From Amycolatopsis australiensis (GTDB taxonomy: Bacteria; Actinomycetota; Actinomycetes; Mycobacteriales; Pseudonocardiaceae), in the NCBI RefSeq assembly GCF_900119165.1, contig NZ_FPJG01000006.1:5394001-5458000 (forward strand): 64,000 bases of DNA, written 5' to 3'. The translations under genes and the position numbers were made by a program. The notes under the pieces are model-generated. The model was not told the origin of the DNA and did not search any database. It saw only the letters and a list, made by a program, of their open reading frames with translations. Positions within the stretch are counted from its first letter, which is position 1, and each line of letters opens with the position of its first letter. Shown piece after piece: positions 32,779 to 42,226 of this stretch.

Positions 32779-33990
32779 ATGCGGATTCTCGTCTCGGGCG
32801 CCAGCATCGCGGGTCCGGTGCTCGCCTATTGGCTCAGCCGGTACGGCTTCGAAGTCACCGTCGTCGAGCGCGCCCCCGCGCTGCGCAAGACCGGCGGTCA
32901 CGCCATCGACCTGTTCCGGCCCGCCATGGACATCACCGAACGGATGGGCGTGCTCGACCGCGTCGAGGCGCGCGCGACCGGGACGACCCGGATGACGCTG
33001 CACCGGGAGGGCGCGCGGCGGCCGGTGCGGGTGGACCTGGCCAAGATCTACCGCGCGACCTCCGACCGGCACGTCGAGATCATGCGCGACGACCTCAGCG
33101 AGATCTACTTCGACGCCGGCCGCGACGCCGTCGAGTACCTCTTCGGCGACTCGATCACCGCCGTCTCCCCCGACGGCGACGTCACCTTCGAACACGCCGC
33201 ACCACGGAAGTTCGACGTCGTCGTCGGCGCGGACGGGCTGCACTCGAACGTCCGGCGCCTCGTCTTCGGCGAGGAAGCCGGGATGACGAAGTTCATCGGC
33301 GCCTACCTGGCCGTGCTGTCCCTGCCGGACACCCTTCGCCTCGACGGCGAAACCGTCACCCACCTCGGCCCCGGCCGCACCGCGGGCATCTACAGCGCCC
33401 GGCACCTCGACGAAGCCCGCGCGGTGTTCCTGTTCCGCCGTGCCGAGCCGCTGGACTACCACCACCGCGACACCGCACGGCAGAAGGAACTCCTGCGCGC
33501 GGCGTTCGCGGGGATGCACCCGCAGGTCGACGGCTGGCTGGCCGGGCTGGACGGGCCGGGCCCGTTCTACTTCGACTCGATCACCCAGCTGCGCCTGGAC
33601 ACGTGGTCACGCGGGCGCGTGACGCTGGTCGGCGACGCCGGCTACTGCCCCGGGCCGGCGGTCGGCGGCAGCACCAGCCTCGCGGTGCTCGGCGCGTACG
33701 TGCTGGCCGGGGAGCTGGCCGCGGCCGGCGGCGACCACACGCGCGCCTTTCCCGCCTACGAACGGGAGATGGCCGAGCTGGTGCGCAAGAGCCGCGCGTT
33801 CGCCGAAGGCGCCGCCCGGGGCCTGATCCCGGGTTCCCGCGCCGGGGTGTGGGCGCTGGCGCGCGGCGGCCAGCTGGTCTCGGCCCTGCCGTCGCGGGTC
33901 AGCACGGCGCTGGCGAAGCTCAACACCGCCGGCGTCCGGATGCACGACTCGATGCCGGTCAAGGACTACCCGGTCACCTCCGTGCGCTGA
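32779..33990 (+). CDS. FAD-dependent monooxygenase
   Basis: A 403-aa flavoprotein hydroxylase of the PHBH/TetX fold. The dinucleotide-binding start is ILVSGASIAGPVLAYWL (GxSxAG, a variant of GxGxxG). The middle motif is VVGADGLHSNVRRLVFG and the FAD-phosphate motif is VTLVGDAGYCPGPAVGGSTSLA. GGGAGG lies before ATG. It is probably repressed by the divergent TetR protein and might detoxify an aromatic compound or antibiotic. Confidence 0.88.
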   Translation: MRILVSGASIAGPVLAYWLSRYGFEVTVVERAPALRKTGGHAIDLFRPAMDITERMGVLDRVEARATGTTRMTLHREGARRPVRVDLAKIYRATSDRHVEIMRDDLSEIYFDAGRDAVEYLFGDSITAVSPDGDVTFEHAAPRKFDVVVGADGLHSNVRRLVFGEEAGMTKFIGAYLAVLSLPDTLRLDGETVTHLGPGRTAGIYSARHLDEARAVFLFRRAEPLDYHHRDTARQKELLRAAFAGMHPQVDGWLAGLDGPGPFYFDSITQLRLDTWSRGRVTLVGDAGYCPGPAVGGSTSLAVLGAYVLAGELAAAGGDHTRAFPAYEREMAELVRKSRAFAEGAARGLIPGSRAGVWALARGGQLVSALPSRVSTALAKLNTAGVRMHDSMPVKDYPVTSVR

Positions 33991-33996
33991 GGCGCG

Positions 33997-34572
33997 TCAC
34001 CTCGGCCGGAACGGCTCGGCCGCATCCCGGACCCGCGCCAGGTACCGGTCCCACCAGGCGGCGTCGCCGATGTCGTCGTGGTCGGGGCCCGGGCGGCCGT
34101 CGATCAGCTCGCGGACGACGTCCGCGTGGCCCGCGTGGTGGGCCGTCTCGGCGGTCGTGCGCACCAGCAGCGAGCCGAACGTCGTCCGGCGGCGCTCTTC
34201 CGGCCACCACGGCACCGTCGCCGGCGCGTCCAGCGGGAGCAGCTCGATCGTCTCGTCCGTGTGCCGCCACGCCGTCCGGTACAGCTCGACCAGCTCCTCG
34301 CGGGACTCCTCCGCCGTGGCCCACATGTCCGCGCCGTCCCAGATCGAGCCGTCCTCGACCCACGGCAGCCGGACCGGGGCCGGGCGGCCGACGCAGTCGC
34401 CGAGGGTGCCGAATTCAATCCCGATCAGGTGCTTGACCAGGCCGAGCAGGTTGGTCCCGGTCGGCGTCAGCGGGCGGCGGACGTCGTACTCGCCCAGCCC
34501 GGACAACGACGCGAGCACGCTCTCGCGTTTTTCCTGGAGGTAGCGGTGCAGATCACCGGCGAGAGCGTCCAT
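33997..34572 (-). CDS. DinB-superfamily (DUF664) protein
   Basis: A 191-aa four-helix-bundle protein. Its His ligands lie in LGLVKHLIGIEFG and the HHAGHADVVRELIDG segment, with another in the middle helix, fitting the DinB/YfiT metal-binding pattern. The family includes thiol-dependent transferases (for example mycothiol-dependent enzymes), though the substrate is unknown. TAGCCT lies 6 nt before ATG 34572. The 34573-34765 gap holds this promoter and no other gene. Confidence 0.85.
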   Translation of the reverse strand: MDALAGDLHRYLQEKRESVLASLSGLGEYDVRRPLTPTGTNLLGLVKHLIGIEFGTLGDCVGRPAPVRLPWVEDGSIWDGADMWATAEESREELVELYRTAWRHTDETIELLPLDAPATVPWWPEERRRTTFGSLLVRTTAETAHHAGHADVVRELIDGRPGPDHDDIGDAAWWDRYLARVRDAAEPFRPR

Positions 34573-34765
34573 GCGCGCAGGCTAGCGGCGGGCACCGACA
34601 AGACCGGGCGGGCGCACGGGTTCCCCCCGCACCCGCGCGCCCGCACCCCCAGTGGCCCGGCGGCTCCCCCGCCGACGCGGACAGGAGGCAGCGGGGAGCG
34701 CGCTGGATACCGGCCGATACTCCGAAAATCCCTGTCCCGGCATCGGTTGACGGCGTGAAGAAGGG

Positions 34766-35863
34766 TCAGCCGAGCAGCAGGCCCGGGTCGGGCTCCGGCG
34801 GGCCCGCCGGCCACCACTCGCCGCCCTCGCGCCGGTACGGGTGCCACCGGCCGGCCCGGTCCAGCCGGATCTGGACGTCTCCGGCGGTGCACCGGTTGCG
34901 GTCGAACACCGGCTCCTCGTCGGTGAGTGCGGCCCGCGCGGCCGCCATCGCCGCCTTCGGCGGGGTCCACGGCGCGTCGAGCACGTCAAGCCCCGCCTGA
35001 CCCCCGTACGTCCACGCCGCGACGGCCCGGTCGAACTCCGGCCCCTCGCCCAGCCGCGAAGCCACCTCGGGGAACTGCGCGGCGAGCCGCACGGTGTCCT
35101 GCCGCCGTCCCGGCCACGGCTGCCCGGCCAGCATCGCCCGGGCCTGCGCCGCGGCGTTGGCGGCCAGCAGGGCGAACGCCTCGGCGGGCACGCCGGGCGC
35201 GGCGGGGACCGCCGGCGCGCCGGACGGCGTGAACTCCGTCAGGTCCGGCACCGGCCCCGGGACGCGGTCTTCGACCTCCTCGGCCACCTCCGGCGCGGTC
35301 CGGCTCGCCAGCTCCGCCCGGATCTCCCCCTCGGCCTTGCCGCGCATCAGCAGCAGTACGAACGGGTCCGCGTCCAGCAGCCACGACGCCTGGAACGACA
35401 GCGCCGCCGCGTGCCGGCACGGCAGCTCCCAGCCCGGGCAGTCGCACTCCGGGTCGAGGTCGGCGATTCCGGGCAGCAGCTGCACGCCCGCGTCGGCGGC
35501 CGCCTCGACCAGGTCGTGCGGCATGTCCCGGTCCAGCAGCGCCGCCAGGTGCCCGGCCCGCGAGGCGACCCGGTCGAGAAAACGCGTCCAGTCCGCTTCG
35601 GACAGTTCCGCCAGCCTCAGCTCGGTGCGGTACGGGCCGCCGTCGACGTCGTCGACCACCGCCGCGATCCGGCCGGGACTGACCGTGATCGGCCCGACCA
35701 GCCCGGCGGCGGCGTACCGGCGGCCCGCCTTGAGCTGCCGCTGGTCCAGCGCCGTGTCCTCCATCGCGCTCAGCCACGCCCGGCCCCACCAGGAGCGGGC
35801 GAACCGCCCGTGTCCCCCGGTGCGCCCGAACGCGGGGAACCCGCGCACCCGCTCGTCGTTCAT
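34766..35863 (-). CDS. SWIM zinc-finger protein
   Basis: A 365-aa protein whose SWIM motif is CDCPGWELPCRHAAAL (C-x-C-x6-C-x-H) at about residue 170. The N-terminal WWGRAWLSAMED is typical of actinobacterial SWIM proteins that accompany SNF2 helicases. It overlaps the SNF2 gene stop by 4 nt (ATGA) and is therefore translated after it. The partner helicase is frameshifted in this sequence, while this gene is intact. Confidence 0.9.
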   Translation of the reverse strand: MNDERVRGFPAFGRTGGHGRFARSWWGRAWLSAMEDTALDQRQLKAGRRYAAAGLVGPITVSPGRIAAVVDDVDGGPYRTELRLAELSEADWTRFLDRVASRAGHLAALLDRDMPHDLVEAAADAGVQLLPGIADLDPECDCPGWELPCRHAAALSFQASWLLDADPFVLLLMRGKAEGEIRAELASRTAPEVAEEVEDRVPGPVPDLTEFTPSGAPAVPAAPGVPAEAFALLAANAAAQARAMLAGQPWPGRRQDTVRLAAQFPEVASRLGEGPEFDRAVAAWTYGGQAGLDVLDAPWTPPKAAMAAARAALTDEEPVFDRNRCTAGDVQIRLDRAGRWHPYRREGGEWWPAGPPEPDPGLLLG

Positions 35864-38411
35864 CCGCGGCTCCTCAGCTCGACGAGCTCCGCGAGCTCGG
35901 TGTCCGACAGTTCCGTCAACGCCGCTTCGCCGCCGGCCAGCACCGCGTCGGCCAGCGCCCGCTTCTCCCGCAGCATCGCCGCGATCCGGTCCTCGACCGT
36001 GCCCTCGGCCACGAGCCGGTGCACCTGCACCGGTTTGGTCTGCCCGATCCGGTAGGCCCGGTCGGTGGCCTGGTCCTCCACCGCCGGGTTCCACCAGCGG
36101 TCGAAGTGCACGACGTGGTCGGCCCGCGTCAGGTTCAGGCCCGTGCCCGCCGCCTTGAGCGACAGCAGGAACACCGGCACCTCGCCGTCCTGGAACCGCC
36201 GGACGAGCTCTTCGCGGCGGGCCACCGGCGTGCCGCCGTGCAGCAGCTGGGTTCCGATCCCGCGTCCGGCCAGGTGCTTGCCGAGGATCCGCGCCATGGC
36301 GACGTACTGGGTGAACACCAGGACCGCGCCGCCTTCGGCGAGGATGGTGTCCAGCAGCTCGTCGAGCAGCTCCACCTTGCCCGAGCGCCCGCCCGGCTGC
36401 TTGTGGTACTGCGCCGGGTGGTTGCAGATCTGCTTGAGCGCGGTCAGCAGCTTGACGATGCGGCCCCGCCGGGTCATGCCGTCGCTCGCCGCGATCTCGG
36501 CCATCATCTCCCGCACGACCGCCTCGTACAGCGCCACCTGCTCGGGGCCGAGCGCGACCGGCCGGTCGGTCTCGGTCTTCGGCGGCAGCTCCGGCGCGAT
36601 CCCCGGATCGGACTTGCGCCGCCGCAGCAGGAACGGCCGCAGCAGCCGGGACAGCCGCTGCGCCGCGGCGGGGTCGCCGGCCTCGATCGGTTTCGCCCAG
36701 CGCGTCCGGAACTCGGTCAGCGAACCCAGCAGTCCCGGCGCGGTCCAGTCGAGGATCGCCCACAGCTCCGAGAGCGTGTTCTCCACCGGCGTGCCGGTCA
36801 GTGCCACGCGCGCGGCCGCGGGCACCAGCCGCAGCGCCCGTGCCGTGCCCGAGCGGTGGTTCTTGACGTGCTGGGCCTCGTCGGCGACCAGCAGGCCCCA
36901 CCGGACCCCGGACGGCGGCGCGGATCGGCGCGCAGCGTGCCGTAGGTGGTCAGCACGAATCCACCGAGGTCCTCGAGCGAGCGGGCGGAGCCGTGGAAGC
37001 GCCGCACCGGCACGCCCGGGGCGAACCGGCGGATCTCGCGCTCCCAGTTGCCCAGCAGCGACGCCGGGCAGACGACCAGCGTCGGCCCGGCCGCCAGGGA
37101 CGCCCGGTGCAGGTGCAGCGCGATCACCGTGACCGTCTTGCCCAGGCCCATGTCGTCGGCGAGGCAGCCGCCGAGCCCGAGCCCGGTGACGGTGGCCAGC
37201 CACTGCAGCCCGCGCAGCTGGTAGTCCCGCAGGGTCGCGGCCAGCCCGGCCGGCGGGGACTGGGGTTCCGGCGGCGCCGACAGCCGGTCGCGCAGCCGCG
37301 CGAGCCAGCCTTCGGTGACGACCTCGACCGGCTCGCCGTCGACCTCGGTGGTGCCGGTGAGCACCGCGCCCAGCGCGTCGACCGGCGTCAGCGGCTTGAG
37401 GGTCCGCTCCCGCGCCTTCGCCGCCAGCGCCGGATCGACCAGCACCCAGCGGTCGCGCAGCCGCACCACCGGGCGGCGGGCCTCGGCGAGCGCGTCCAGC
37501 TCCGCCTCGGTCAGCACCTCCCCGCCCAGTGCCAGCTGCCAGTCGAAAGCCAGCGCGCGGCCGCCGCCGAAGAACGACGGCAGATCGCCGGGCGCGTCCC
37601 CGGCGTTCACCACGGCCCGCGCGGTCAGCGACCGCGCCAGCTCGCCGGGCCAGTGCACGTCGACCCCGGCCGCCGCCAGGCGCGGCGCGGCGGCCGCGAC
37701 CAGCTCGCTGACGTCGTCCTCGCCCAGCTCCAGCTCGTCCGGCACCGCGGCGGTCAGCAGCGGGCTCAGTGCCGGCCACACCTGCGCCGCCCGCCGCAGC
37801 GCCAGCACGACGTCGATGCGTGCCCGCGGCCCGAACCGCCCGGTCGCCCACAGCTGCGCCGCGTCGGCGACCTCGCCCGGGTCGGCGAGGCTGTGGACCT
37901 GGACGACGGCGTGGTAGACGCCCGTGTCGAACCCGCCGGGCGCCTCGATCCGCAGCGACACGCGGATCCCCGAGTCGAGGCCCGCGGCCAGCTCGCCCGC
38001 CCAGTCCCGCACGGCTTCGGCCCGTTGCGGCGCGACGGCGGCGAACAACCGCGTCCCGGCGGCCTTCGCCGCGGCCGGGGTGCGCGGCAGCGTGTCGGCG
38101 ACGGCGTCGAGGAACGCCCGCAGCAGCGGCCCCGGCGCCCGCTCGCCGGGCGGCATCGCGGCGGCCAGCTGCCGCAGCCACGCGGCTTCCACCGGTCCGA
38201 GCGGTCCGACGCGCCAGGCGTCGTGGCCGGCCTCGGTGACCCCGGGCAGCAGGCGTCCCGCCGCGACCAGTCGCAACGCGGCCTTGGCCGCGGTCGCCCA
38301 GAACGCGTCGGTGCTTTCCAGCAGTTTCGGCAGGCCGTCCCGGATGGACAGTGCTTCGCCGTCGATGACCAGGCGGCCCGCGCGCGGCGGTTCGCCCGGC
38401 CGGAAGTCCAC
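35860..38411 (-). pseudogene. SNF2-family helicase, interrupted by a frameshift
   Basis: The gene runs from GTG 38411 in one frame and continues in another. The first frame carries the N-terminal SNF2-associated region and motif I (LADDMGLGKTVTVI) up to LTTYGTLRAD. The second carries motif II (VADEAQHVKN), motif III (LTGTPVEN) and motifs V-VI (KAAGTGLNLTRADHVVHFD, RAYRIGQ). The switch lies at about 36909-36924, and one extra base there would restore a protein of about 850 aa. It follows the ABC permease by 2 nt and precedes the SWIM gene. A sequencing error, a real mutation or a programmed shift are all possible. Confidence 0.85.
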
Positions 38412-38413
38412 GT

Positions 38414-39196
38414 TCAGTTTCCCAGCCTCCTGTACCGGCGCACGGACAACGGGACGAACACCGCGAGCAGCACCAGCGGCCAGGCCACCGCCATCGGCAC
38501 CGCGTGCGCGCTCACCCAGGACGTCCCGGCCGCGCCCGGGTTGCCGAACAGCACCCGGGCCGCGGTCACCGTGGACGACAACGGGTTCCACTCGGCCACG
38601 GTTCCCAGCCAGGGCGGCATCGTCGCGGTCGCCACGAACGCGCTGGAGAGGAACCCGAACGGGAACTCCAGCGTCTGCGCCAGCGTGACCATCGACGCGT
38701 CGGAGGTCAGCAGCCCCAGGTAGATCCCGGCCCACACCAGCGCCGTCCGCAGCAGGAGCAGCAGCGCCAGCGCCGCGCACGTTTCGCCGAAGCTGCCGTG
38801 CGGGCGCCAGCCGACGGCGAACCCGCAGCCCAGCAGCACCGCCAGCGCGAGCACCGCGTTCATCAGGTCCGCGGCCACCCGCCCGGTCAGCACCGCCGAC
38901 GGCGCCATCGGCAGCGACCGGAACCGGTCGGTGACGCCCTTGGCGGCGTCGTCCAGCACCGCGATCATCGTCCCGGACAGCCCGAACGCCATGGTCATCG
39001 CGAACATCCCCGGCATCAGGAACTCGCGGTAGGACCCGCCGCCCGGCACGCTCATCCCGCCGCCGAGCAGGTAGGCGAAGATCAGCACCATCAGGATCGG
39101 GAACGCCACCACCGTGGCCAGCCGCGCCGGCCGCCGCGCCAGGTGCGCCAGGTAGCGCTGCGTCAGCGTCCAGCCGTCTGCCAGTGCCCACCTCAT
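38414..39196 (-). CDS. ABC-2 type transporter permease (DrrB-like)
   Basis: A 260-aa membrane protein with about six spans: VVAFPILMVLIFAYLLGGG, MFAMTMAFGLSGTMIAVLDD, ADLMNAVLALAVLLGC and others. It has the ABC-2 loop VTDRFRSLPMAP. This is the permease of a drug-exporter type pair. It overlaps the ATPase stop by 4 nt (ATGA) and is coupled to it. Confidence 0.9.
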   Translation of the reverse strand: MRWALADGWTLTQRYLAHLARRPARLATVVAFPILMVLIFAYLLGGGMSVPGGGSYREFLMPGMFAMTMAFGLSGTMIAVLDDAAKGVTDRFRSLPMAPSAVLTGRVAADLMNAVLALAVLLGCGFAVGWRPHGSFGETCAALALLLLLRTALVWAGIYLGLLTSDASMVTLAQTLEFPFGFLSSAFVATATMPPWLGTVAEWNPLSSTVTAARVLFGNPGAAGTSWVSAHAVPMAVAWPLVLLAVFVPLSVRRYRRLGN

Positions 39197-40122
39197 CGCG
39201 CCGCCTTTCCGGTCAGCTCCAGGAACACCTCGTCCAGCGTCGGGTGCCGCAGTGCCACGTCGGCGACCGCCAGCTCGCTCGCCGCCAGCTCGCGGACCAG
39301 ATGGGTCAGCATCGACGGCTCGGCCGGGGCACTGACCCGCAGCTCCTCGGCGACCGGCTTCGCGCCGGTGACCCTGGCCAGCAACGCCGCCGCCGCGCCG
39401 AGGCCGTCCGGATCGGTCAGCGCCAGCTCGATCCGGGTCGCCCCCAGCGACCCCTTCAGCTCGGCCGGGGAGCCTTCGGCGATCACGCGGCCGTGCTCCA
39501 CCAGCGAGATCCGGTCGGCCAGCCGATCGGCCTCCTCCAGGTACTGCGTCGTGAGCAGCACGGTCGTGCCGTCGGCGACCAGCGACCGCACCGCCCGCCA
39601 GACCTCGATGCGGCTGCGCGGGTCCAGACCGGTCGTCGGCTCGTCCAGGAACAGCACCCGTGGCGCCGCCAGCAGCGACGCGGCCAGGTCCAGCCGCCGC
39701 CGCATCCCGCCCGAATACGCCGAGACGGGCTTCGCGCCGGTGCCGGCGAGCCCGAAGCGCTCCAGCAGCTCGTCGGCGCGCCGTTCGGCCGCTCGCCGGC
39801 CGAGGTGGTGCAACCGGCCGAACAGCATCAGGTTCTGCCGGCCCGACAGCAGCTCGTCCACCGCGGCCTGCTGGCCGACCAGCCCGATCGACGCCCGCAC
39901 CTTCGCCGGTTCGGCCGCGACGTCGAACCCGGCCACCCGCGCGACACCGCCGTCGTGGCGCAGCAGCGTGGACAGCACGCGGACCGCCGTCGTCTTGCCG
40001 GCGCCGTTGGGTCCCAGCAGGCCGTGCAGCGACCCGGCCGGGACGGAGAGATCGAACCCATCGAGAGCCTGCGCGTCGCCGTAGCGCTTGCGGAGCCCCT
40101 CGGCGTGGATCTGCGGTGTCAT
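39193..40122 (-). CDS. ABC transporter ATP-binding protein (DrrA-like)
   Basis: A 309-aa ATPase: Walker A GLLGPNGAGKTTAV, signature SAYSGGMRRRLDLAASL, Walker B RVLFLDEPTTGLDP, and the switch His replaced by Gln in TTQYLEEADRLADRI, as in DrrA-type proteins. The C-terminal extension follows the daunorubicin-resistance type. It forms an exporter with the permease gene and is divergent from a TetR repressor. Confidence 0.92.
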   Translation of the reverse strand: MTPQIHAEGLRKRYGDAQALDGFDLSVPAGSLHGLLGPNGAGKTTAVRVLSTLLRHDGGVARVAGFDVAAEPAKVRASIGLVGQQAAVDELLSGRQNLMLFGRLHHLGRRAAERRADELLERFGLAGTGAKPVSAYSGGMRRRLDLAASLLAAPRVLFLDEPTTGLDPRSRIEVWRAVRSLVADGTTVLLTTQYLEEADRLADRISLVEHGRVIAEGSPAELKGSLGATRIELALTDPDGLGAAAALLARVTGAKPVAEELRVSAPAEPSMLTHLVRELAASELAVADVALRHPTLDEVFLELTGKAAR

Positions 40123-40132
40123 CCTGCCCCTT

Positions 40133-40190
40133 AACTCTGTACAGTGTACGAAGAACAGGTTAGCACAACTCTGTACAACGTACGAGGAAC
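40133..40190. promoter_or_regulatory. Two TetR operator repeats between drrA-like and tetR
   Basis: Two 24-bp direct repeats (40133-40156, 40167-40190) are identical at 21 positions; both begin AACTCTGTACA and contain GTACGA. They lie in the 80-bp gap in front of both promoters and start 34 bp apart. Confidence 0.65.
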
Positions 40191-40202
40191 CGGGTGGGCA
40201 GA

Positions 40203-40979
40203 ATGAGCGGCGTGCACACCGAGGACACCGGCGACGCCGACCCGCGACGGACGATCGAGCTGCTCTGGGGCGTTTCGGCCGCCCCGCGCCGCGGCCCGAA
40301 GCCGAAGCTGACCACGGCCGACGTCGTGCGCTCGGCCGTCGCGCTCGCCGACGCCGACGGCATCGAAGCCGTCACCATCCGCGGGATCGCCGAGCAGCTC
40401 GGCGTCTCCCCCATGTCGCTCTACACCTACGTGCCCGGCCGGGCCGAGCTGCTGGACCTGATGATCGACCACGCCCACGGCGAGCTGACCGCCCCCGAAC
40501 CCGGCCTCGGCTGGCGCGACGCGCTCACGGCGATCGCCGAAGACCAGTGGTCGCTGTACCACCGCCACCCCTGGCTGCTGCAGGTCACCACCAGCCGCTC
40601 GGCGCTCGGCCCGCACAGCTTCGCCAAGTACGAGAACGAACTGCGCGCGGTCGACGGCATCGGGCTCGACGACGTCGAGATGGACGCCGCCGTCGGTCTC
40701 GTCACCGGCCTGGTCCGCACCACCGCGCGCAGCTCGCTCGGCGCCGCCCGCCTGGTCCGCGCCAGCGGCATGACCGAGGCGCAGTGGTGGGAGCGCGCCG
40801 GGCCGGTACTGGCCGGCATCCCGGCCGCCGCCCCCGAGCACTACCCGATCGCCTCCCGGGTCGGCCAGGCCGCGGGGGAAGCCCACAACGCCGCCGAGGA
40901 CCCCGCCTACACCTTCCGCTTCGGCCTGGCCCGCGTCCTCGACGGCATCGAGGTGCTGGTGTCAGAGCGTCAGCAGTAG
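40203..40979 (+). CDS. TetR-family regulator
   Basis: A 258-aa TetR/AcrR regulator with helix-turn-helix VVRSAVALADADGIEAVTIRGIAEQLGVSPMSLYTYVPGRAELL (segmented, residues 38-83) and a long C-terminal ligand domain of the TetR_C type. An ATG at 40203 with GGGTGGG upstream is favoured over GTG 40194. It most likely represses the exporter. Its last 18 bases overlap the convergent P450 gene. Confidence 0.88.
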   Translation: MSGVHTEDTGDADPRRTIELLWGVSAAPRRGPKPKLTTADVVRSAVALADADGIEAVTIRGIAEQLGVSPMSLYTYVPGRAELLDLMIDHAHGELTAPEPGLGWRDALTAIAEDQWSLYHRHPWLLQVTTSRSALGPHSFAKYENELRAVDGIGLDDVEMDAAVGLVTGLVRTTARSSLGAARLVRASGMTEAQWWERAGPVLAGIPAAAPEHYPIASRVGQAAGEAHNAAEDPAYTFRFGLARVLDGIEVLVSERQQ

Positions 40980-42140
40980 CCGCGCCGGCCGCCACGTGCC
41001 GCCGTCGGGTGCCCGCGGCACATCGTCGGTGGCCAGCGCCAGATCCGGGAACCGGGTGAACAACGCCGAGAGCGCCACCTCGGCCTGCACCCGCGCGATC
41101 GATGCGCCGAGGCAGAAGTGCGGGCCGTGCGAGAAGCCCAGCTGCGGCGGCCCGGACCGGGTGACGTCGAGCCGGTCGGGGCCGGCGAACGCGCGCGGGT
41201 CCCGGTCGGCGGCCACCATCGCCGCGGTCACCCGCTCACCGCGGCGGATCAGCTCGCCGTCGACCTCGACGTCCTCGCGCGCGAAGCGGGGCGTGGTCAG
41301 CAGCTGGGGGCCGCAGAACCGCATCAGCTCCTCCACCGCCCCCGGCCACCGTCGCGGGTCCTCGCGCAGCAGCTCCAGCTGGTCCGGGTGCCGCAGGAGC
41401 GCTTCCACGGCGTTGGCGATCAGGTTCACCGGCGTCTGCCCGGCCAGGACCAGGTGCCAGACGAGGGTGACCAGCTCGGTGTCGGTGAGCCGGTCCCCGT
41501 CCTCGGCCTGCGCGCGCACCAGGTCTCCGATGAGGTCGTCGCCCGGTTCGGCCCGGCTCCGGGCCACCGCCTCCTTCGCGCCCTCGATGATCGCCGGGAC
41601 CGCGGCGGCGAAGTCCGCCCCCGCCCCGGCGGCGACCGCGGCACCGTGTTCGCGCCAGCGGGCCCGGTCGGCGGCCGGGATGCCGGTCAGCTCGCAGATG
41701 ACGTCGATCGGCAGCGGCCGCGCGAAGTGCGCCACCAGGTCGACACGGCCGTCTTCGGCGTGCGCCGGCAGCTCGTCGAGCAGCCGCCCGGTGAGCGCGA
41801 CCAGGCGCGGCCGCAGCTGCGCGGCTCGCTTCGGGGTGAAGGCCGGCGCGACCAGCCGGCGCAGCCGCAGGTGATCGGGCCCGTCCCGCTCGGCCATCGT
41901 CCGCATGTACTCGAGGCAGTGCTCGGGAATGCCCGGCGGGCGCAGGAAGCTTTCGGACCGGACCTCGAACCGCGGGTCGGCCAGCATCGCGCGGGCCTCG
42001 GCGTACCGGGTCAGCGCCCAGAACGGGCCGAAGCCGGGGATGACGAGCTTGGCCACCGCGCTCACTTCCCGCGCCCGGTCGTAGGCGGTGAACGGGTCGG
42101 CGAGCACCTTCGGGTCGGTCAGGTCGATCTCGGGGGTCAT
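40962..42140 (-). CDS. Cytochrome P450
   Basis: A 392-aa P450 with the heme loop FSHGPHFCLGASIARVQ (Cys ligand near residue 340) and ExxR in the K-helix (AVEELMRF). The I-helix reads LVWHLVLAGQTPVNLI: the usual acid-alcohol pair in AGxxT is shifted, because Thr follows Gln directly. Such changes occur in enzymes with altered oxygen activation. There is no adjacent ferredoxin gene. It is divergent from a TetR regulator, which probably controls it. Confidence 0.9.
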   Translation of the reverse strand: MTPEIDLTDPKVLADPFTAYDRAREVSAVAKLVIPGFGPFWALTRYAEARAMLADPRFEVRSESFLRPPGIPEHCLEYMRTMAERDGPDHLRLRRLVAPAFTPKRAAQLRPRLVALTGRLLDELPAHAEDGRVDLVAHFARPLPIDVICELTGIPAADRARWREHGAAVAAGAGADFAAAVPAIIEGAKEAVARSRAEPGDDLIGDLVRAQAEDGDRLTDTELVTLVWHLVLAGQTPVNLIANAVEALLRHPDQLELLREDPRRWPGAVEELMRFCGPQLLTTPRFAREDVEVDGELIRRGERVTAAMVAADRDPRAFAGPDRLDVTRSGPPQLGFSHGPHFCLGASIARVQAEVALSALFTRFPDLALATDDVPRAPDGGTWRPARLLLTL

Positions 42141-42156
42141 CCGCCACTCCAGATGT

Positions 42157-42182
42157 TGAAATCAGATGTTCTTATCATTTCA
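42157..42182. promoter_or_regulatory. Operator between P450 and TetR genes
   Basis: The inverted arms TGAAAT (42157) and ATTTCA (42177) extend imperfectly inwards, giving a 26-bp TetR-like operator in the 86-bp divergent gap. Confidence 0.45.
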
Positions 42183-42226
42183 GTGGTCACGGTATCTTGA
42201 CCCGGCAGGCCGCGACAAGGAGGACG

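Noticed and set aside
40133..40190. Attachment-site direct repeats
   Set aside because: They lie in a divergent repressor-exporter gap and are 34 bp apart, which suits operators.
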